Shown: positions 60,605 through 64,000 of the stretch, in pieces
Position numbering within the stretch: position 1 is the stretch's first letter
Layout of the letters: each line of letters begins with the position of its first letter
Source: Crocinitomicaceae bacterium
GTDB lineage: Bacteria > Bacteroidota > Bacteroidia > Flavobacteriales_D > Crocinitomicaceae
Reading direction: 5' to 3'
Assembly (NCBI GenBank): GCA_024643545.1
Contig: JAHEMR010000012.1
Coordinates: forward strand, 40,332 to 104,331
Length of the DNA stretch: 64,000 nt
Notes under the pieces: generated by a model
What the model saw: the letters and a program-made list of their open reading frames with translations, nothing else
Database searches by the model: none
Told to the model about the DNA's origin: nothing
Made by a program: the position numbers and the translations under genes

Positions 60605-60993
60605 ACAAACGTTAATATCAACAAGAACAGGATCAATCCTAAGGAACGCAATAGATTTCCTTTGACCATGTCTTTTAAATACCAAGATGGAAATCCATCG
60701 GCTTTCAATTTTTGATGTGCACGTAGCACGGAGATAATCGCTAGCACGAATAATATGCCTAGTGCGATGTAGCTTGAGAGTGCAAATGGAATCCACCTGA
60801 ATTTCATGTTGACTAAAAACAAGACTAAAATCGCTGCAACGATACCCAGCTGCAGCGATTTGTCTTTTGTGGTGTAATTGATCAATTTCAATTTTAAGTC
60901 ATCATCCAATTTTCGAATGGCACCTTGTAACATTCTTCGACTTAAAAAAATGCTGAGGATTAATGGGATATAAGCGATGACTAACGTTTCCAT
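60601..60993 (-). CDS. Hypothetical membrane protein
   Basis: A 130-residue protein with about four hydrophobic segments (residues 3-18, 48-62, 68-88, 112-130) and basic loops. No family is recognised. It begins 2 bp after the peptidase stop on the same strand and is the last gene of the DUF2461-peptidase run. Confidence 0.6.
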   Translation of the reverse strand: METLVIAYIPLILSIFLSRRMLQGAIRKLDDDLKLKLINYTTKDKSLQLGIVAAILVLFLVNMKFRWIPFALSSYIALGILFVLAIISVLRAHQKLKADGFPSWYLKDMVKGNLLRSLGLILFLLILTFV

Positions 60994-60995
60994 GC

Positions 60996-63104
60996 TTACT
61001 TGTTGTTTTCAAGAATGTACAACAATACTTTTTCCATTAAATGTGCTCGGTCTTTCCCTGTTACGTTGTGTTTGTGCATTGGATAAATGAAGTCGTCTAC
61101 TTGAATTCCGTTTTCAATGAAGGATTTTAATAGTGCTTCGTTGTGTTGCATCACTACAACATCGTCAATTGAGCCGTGAATTAACAATAAATCTCCTTTT
61201 AAGTTTTTCGTGTAGTTCAACAAGGAATTCGCATCGTATCCAGCTTTGTTTTGCTCTGGACGGTCCATGTAACGTTCGCCGTACATGATTTCATAGTATT
61301 TCCAATCCGTCACTGGTCCACCAGCGACGCCGACATTGAAGACACCTGCTTGACGCAACATTAAGGAAGTCGTCATGAATCCACCAAAGGACCAACCGTG
61401 AACCGCCAAACGATTTCCATCGACGTAATTCAAGGATTTCAAGTAGTCAACACCCGTTAATTGGTCTTCCATTTCAACGGTTCCCAATTGACGGTGGATT
61501 TGAGATTCAAAGGCAAATCCGCGTTCCCCTGAGCCACGGTTATCTAAGGTGAAAATGATGTAGCCTTGATTCGCCATCCAATGCATCCAAAGGTTTGCTC
61601 CTGCCAACCAAGAGTTTGTGACCATTTGCGCATGTGGACCACCGTAAACGTAAACCATTACTGGGTATTTCTTGCTTGGGTCAAAATTGCTTGGTTTGAT
61701 CATTCTGTAATACAAATCAGAACCATCTTTCCCTTTGATGGTGCCAATTTCTGTTGTTCCAACGTTGTATTCAGCTAATTTTTCTTTAGATTCCATCAGT
61801 GGTTTCGCCATTTTCCCGTTGTTGGTCCACAGCATTGCTTTAAATGGAACGGTTAAACTAGAAAAGGCATCCATGAAATAGGTTCCGTTTGTGGATAAGC
61901 TAAAAGTATGTGTTCCCTCTTCTTTTGTCATTAACTCGGTATTTCCTTTTAAATCACAGCGGTAAACCAAGGTATTTGTTGCGTTGGGTCCAGTTGCCGT
62001 GTAATACAATTTCTCACCATCTTTTGTCGCGCATAAAATGTCTTTAACCACAAAGGTATGGTTAGTCAGTTTTTGTATCAGATTTCCGTTGAAGTCATAC
62101 AAGTACAAATTATTGAATCCGTCGCGCTCAGAAATCCATACAAAAGAATTGGATTTTTCACTTGGGAAGAAAACCGGATGTTCTGGTTCGATCCATTTAT
62201 CGTTTTGTTCCTCGAATAAGGTTTTAACAAACTTTCCTGTTTTTGCGGAGTAGACATTGAGCCACATGTGGTTTTGATCGCGGTTCACTTCCGCTACAAC
62301 GATGAATTGCTCATCTGGTGTGATCGCCAAATTGGTAAAGTAATCATCCGCGGCACCACGAGGGGAGATGTAAAGTACTTTTTTCGATTTGACGTTGTAA
62401 ATACCTACGCGTGGTTTCTCCGATTTTTGTCCAGCCATTGGATACTTAATGGAAACCAAGGAAGCAGGAGTGGTATTGATGTCAAGCAAGGGATAATTGT
62501 GAACCTCGGTCTCGTCTTTTTGATAAAATGCAAGAATGGATCCATTACTTGACCAGAAAATTCCACCAGAGATGCCAAATTCATTGCGCGCAATCGATTG
62601 TCCCGAAACGATGTTCTTATCTGCGTTTTTGGTCACTGCGCGTCCATCCAAGTAAAGATTATTATCAATGGTATACGCCAATTGATTCGATGCAGCGTGG
62701 TACGTTTGATTGGCTGAATTCTCTACTGATTTTTTGAGAATTTTTCCGGTTTTCGTTTGAATGTTGAATGTCGCCACGGTTTGACCATCGTTCAAGAGTA
62801 ACGTTGTTTCGTTGGTCCATTCGGCACCAAAGAAGTTCCCAAAGGAAGTTCCAAGTATTTTATTGATTTCATCTATGGTAATAAGATCTACAGACTTATC
62901 ACTTCCAACGGAGGACTTGTACATGGTTTTGTAGTCCTTGCTGCACGTAGCGTATTCACTGTCATTCATCCACAGGAAATTCACCACGCGATCCGGAGAA
63001 ACACTGCGTTGCAAAAGAACAGATTCTTTTACCGTCATTTCTTTTTTTTGAGTGAAGGCAAATGGTGTAACTAATAATATGAAAGGAAGGATCAGTCGTT
63101 TCAT
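60996..63104 (-). CDS. S9-family dipeptidyl peptidase (DPP4-like)
   Basis: A 702-residue exported peptidase releasing N-terminal dipeptides, likely after Pro or Ala. The signal peptide (KRLILPFILLVTPFAFTQ) is followed by the DPP4 beta-propeller (about 40-450, with DTPASLVSIKYPMAGQ-like NTTPASLVSIKYPM and VYVYGGPHAQMV at the junction) and the alpha/beta-hydrolase domain: Ser572 in GWSFGGFM, Asp647/648 in GSIDDVV, His679 in KHNVTG. Likely periplasmic. It would feed the POT peptide transporters, although that is inference. It overlaps the DUF2461 gene by 4 bp. Confidence 0.92.
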   Translation of the reverse strand: MKRLILPFILLVTPFAFTQKKEMTVKESVLLQRSVSPDRVVNFLWMNDSEYATCSKDYKTMYKSSVGSDKSVDLITIDEINKILGTSFGNFFGAEWTNETTLLLNDGQTVATFNIQTKTGKILKKSVENSANQTYHAASNQLAYTIDNNLYLDGRAVTKNADKNIVSGQSIARNEFGISGGIFWSSNGSILAFYQKDETEVHNYPLLDINTTPASLVSIKYPMAGQKSEKPRVGIYNVKSKKVLYISPRGAADDYFTNLAITPDEQFIVVAEVNRDQNHMWLNVYSAKTGKFVKTLFEEQNDKWIEPEHPVFFPSEKSNSFVWISERDGFNNLYLYDFNGNLIQKLTNHTFVVKDILCATKDGEKLYYTATGPNATNTLVYRCDLKGNTELMTKEEGTHTFSLSTNGTYFMDAFSSLTVPFKAMLWTNNGKMAKPLMESKEKLAEYNVGTTEIGTIKGKDGSDLYYRMIKPSNFDPSKKYPVMVYVYGGPHAQMVTNSWLAGANLWMHWMANQGYIIFTLDNRGSGERGFAFESQIHRQLGTVEMEDQLTGVDYLKSLNYVDGNRLAVHGWSFGGFMTTSLMLRQAGVFNVGVAGGPVTDWKYYEIMYGERYMDRPEQNKAGYDANSLLNYTKNLKGDLLLIHGSIDDVVVMQHNEALLKSFIENGIQVDDFIYPMHKHNVTGKDRAHLMEKVLLYILENNK

Positions 63105-63775
63105 GAGCGTTGTATAAATTGATTAAAAAATTGTTCTAATGGTTTTCCAGCTTCGTAACACGAAAGCATGAGTTGATCAAGGTCTTCTGAAAGCACTTGT
63201 TCAGCTGGAAATTCGGCATAAAAATACCATTGTTTATTAAAGATGAGGTTTTCCTCTTGAGCAGCTTCTTTCAGGTGAGCTGGAAGGACTTTGTTTTTCT
63301 CGCCGAGGATTTCTCCGAAAGTCTTTTTAAAGGTCTTGGAGCTGTAAATGGAACGAAATTCATCCATGTTGGACGCAATTCCTTCGCGGACTGCATCCAA
63401 ATCTTCTTTGTCGATTTCGTAAATGCCTCCATAAGCACGGACATGTTCCGGACTCAATTCAAAGTAAATGCCATTGACAGCTTTGCTTTTTTTTCCATTT
63501 GGCGCTACTACAGCGGAGCACATCAATTTGTAAGGTGTTTTGTCCTTTGAAAAGCGAATGTCTCGATTGATGCGAAACACGCAGTCTTTGGATTGTAGCT
63601 CTGCAAAGGAGGGATCCTTTTTTGCAAGTTGATCAATCAAGTGTTGGGTGAATGCGTAAAACGGCTTTTTGACCGAAGTCTCATAACGTTTGCGGTTTTC
63701 ATCGAACCATGTTTTGTGGTTGTTTCCGGCAAGCTCGATAAAGAAATGTAGGTAATCTTCTGTAAAAAATGACAT
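63101..63775 (-). CDS. DUF2461 family protein
   Basis: A 224-residue protein of the DUF2461 (TIGR02453-type) family. Diagnostic segments are FIELAGNNHKTWFDENRKRYE, quoted in part as NNHKTWFDENRKRYE, FRINRDIRFSKDKTPYK (residues 66-82) and GIYFELSPEHVRAYGGIY. The function is unknown. The start lies one nucleotide after the predicted +1 of a TATCTTCG box at 63780-63787. It is first gene of a three-gene unit. Confidence 0.9.
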   Translation of the reverse strand: MSFFTEDYLHFFIELAGNNHKTWFDENRKRYETSVKKPFYAFTQHLIDQLAKKDPSFAELQSKDCVFRINRDIRFSKDKTPYKLMCSAVVAPNGKKSKAVNGIYFELSPEHVRAYGGIYEIDKEDLDAVREGIASNMDEFRSIYSSKTFKKTFGEILGEKNKVLPAHLKEAAQEENLIFNKQWYFYAEFPAEQVLSEDLDQLMLSCYEAGKPLEQFFNQFIQRS

Positions 63776-63832
63776 AGGACGAAGATAGGGAAAATCCGAA
63801 GATAGAAACGTGAAAAAGCGGATAAAAAGCTA

Positions 63833-63863
63833 TTGCACGATTAAAGTAGAATGTGTATCTTTG
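63833..63863 (+). promoter_or_regulatory. Promoter TTG-N20-TATCTTTG before rpsF
   Basis: TTG at 63833-63835 and TATCTTTG at 63856-63863; leader about 30 nt. This is one of the two best full promoters in the window, fitting a ribosomal-protein operon. Confidence 0.75.
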
Positions 63864-63896
63864 CACCCGATTAATAAATTTTTTAAAAATAATCTT

Positions 63897-64000
63897 ATGA
63901 ATTCTTACGAAACTGTTTTCATTTTAACTCCCGTTTTGTCTGATGATCAGGCAAAGGAAGCAGTACAGAAATTCGAAGGTGAGATTAAATCACTTGGTGG
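63897..64000 (+). CDS. rpsF: 30S ribosomal protein S6 (3'-truncated by window edge)
   Basis: The first 34 residues ([18 protein letters not shown], then [11 protein letters not shown]) match the S6 beta-alpha-beta start: [14 protein letters not shown] is the family signature. The gene runs off the end of the window; rpsR and rplI are expected next. Confidence 0.92.
   Translation, partial: MNSYETVFILTPVLSDDQAKEAVQKFEGEIKSLG

Noticed and set aside
1..64000. tRNA or rRNA genes, CRISPR arrays, prophage
   Set aside because: I saw no conserved TpsiC-type arms or rRNA cores, no regular spaced repeats and no phage structural genes; intergenic gaps are short. A tRNAscan or CRISPR search could confirm this.

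Overview
This 64 kb window is a gene-dense, moderately AT-rich stretch of a Bacteroidota chromosome, most probably order Flavobacteriales; a Fluviicola/Crocinitomicaceae-like organism would fit, but that rank is a guess. The evidence is: at least five secreted proteins or remnants with the C-terminal type IX secretion (T9SS) sorting domain; a short RpoD; promoters of the Bacteroidota type (TAnnTTTG box, sometimes with TTG 17-20 bp upstream) and almost no Shine-Dalgarno sequences; a TonB receptor; and two POT peptide transporters. The window starts inside parC and ends inside rpsF. It is mostly core chromosome. There is no rRNA, tRNA, prophage or CRISPR array that I can see. One RNA gene is recognisable: the SRP RNA (ffs) at 59.1 kb, minus strand.

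Layout. 0-5.8 kb (+): parC, small membrane proteins, a polytopic membrane protein and a DUF2891 protein. 5.7-10.6 kb (-): cmk, a long-form GAPDH, rpoD and a DegP/HtrA protease, with clear terminators after gap and rpoD. 10.7-18.4 kb (+): a tightly overlapping run dapF - GNAT - mltG - glycosylasparaginase - beta-mannosidase, then a TonB receptor with its own textbook promoter. 18.5-19.6 kb: a DUF1016/YhcG nuclease gene broken by a one-base frameshift and carrying two related palindromes. 19.6-27.3 kb: trpS, plsC, gatC, a glycosyltransferase, trmB, a conserved hypothetical and two tandem POT transporters. 27.4-34.5 kb: tcdA, an Omp28-like T9SS cargo protein, purK divergent from hpt-adk-obg-PAP2-crcB. 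34.7-43.6 kb: a T9SS cargo neighbourhood (three secreted proteins and a subtilase) with decayed sorting-domain fragments and a 125 bp direct duplication around one cargo gene. 43.7-51.6 kb: nitroreductase/pirin, SpmAB-like protein, pyruvate dehydrogenase E1-alpha/E2, lgt and trhO. 51.8-58.2 kb (-): a seven-gene close-packed operon. 58.2-59.2 kb: a noncoding stretch bounded by inverted repeats, then ffs. 59.2-64 kb: small genes, two rhodaneses, a DPP4-like peptidase, DUF2461 and rpsF.

The most unusual unit is the minus-strand operon at 51.8-58.2 kb. Its first gene fuses a ribulose-phosphate 3-epimerase barrel to a CBS pair resembling that of KdsD. It is translationally overlapped with a class I-beta DAHP synthase, followed by a KdsC-type HAD phosphatase with a regulator-like N-terminal extension, a lysine-type saccharopine/alanine dehydrogenase, an UMF1 transporter, dapD and a secreted hypothetical. 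It mirrors the Kdo pathway (KdsD-KdsA-KdsC) with altered parts. Other points of interest are a terminal-inverted-repeat element next to ffs, several genes whose TAnnTTTG box sits 3-4 nt before the start codon (predicted leaderless mRNAs), a glycosylasparaginase/beta-mannosidase pair suited to the N-glycan core, and an SDR protein lacking the catalytic tyrosine.
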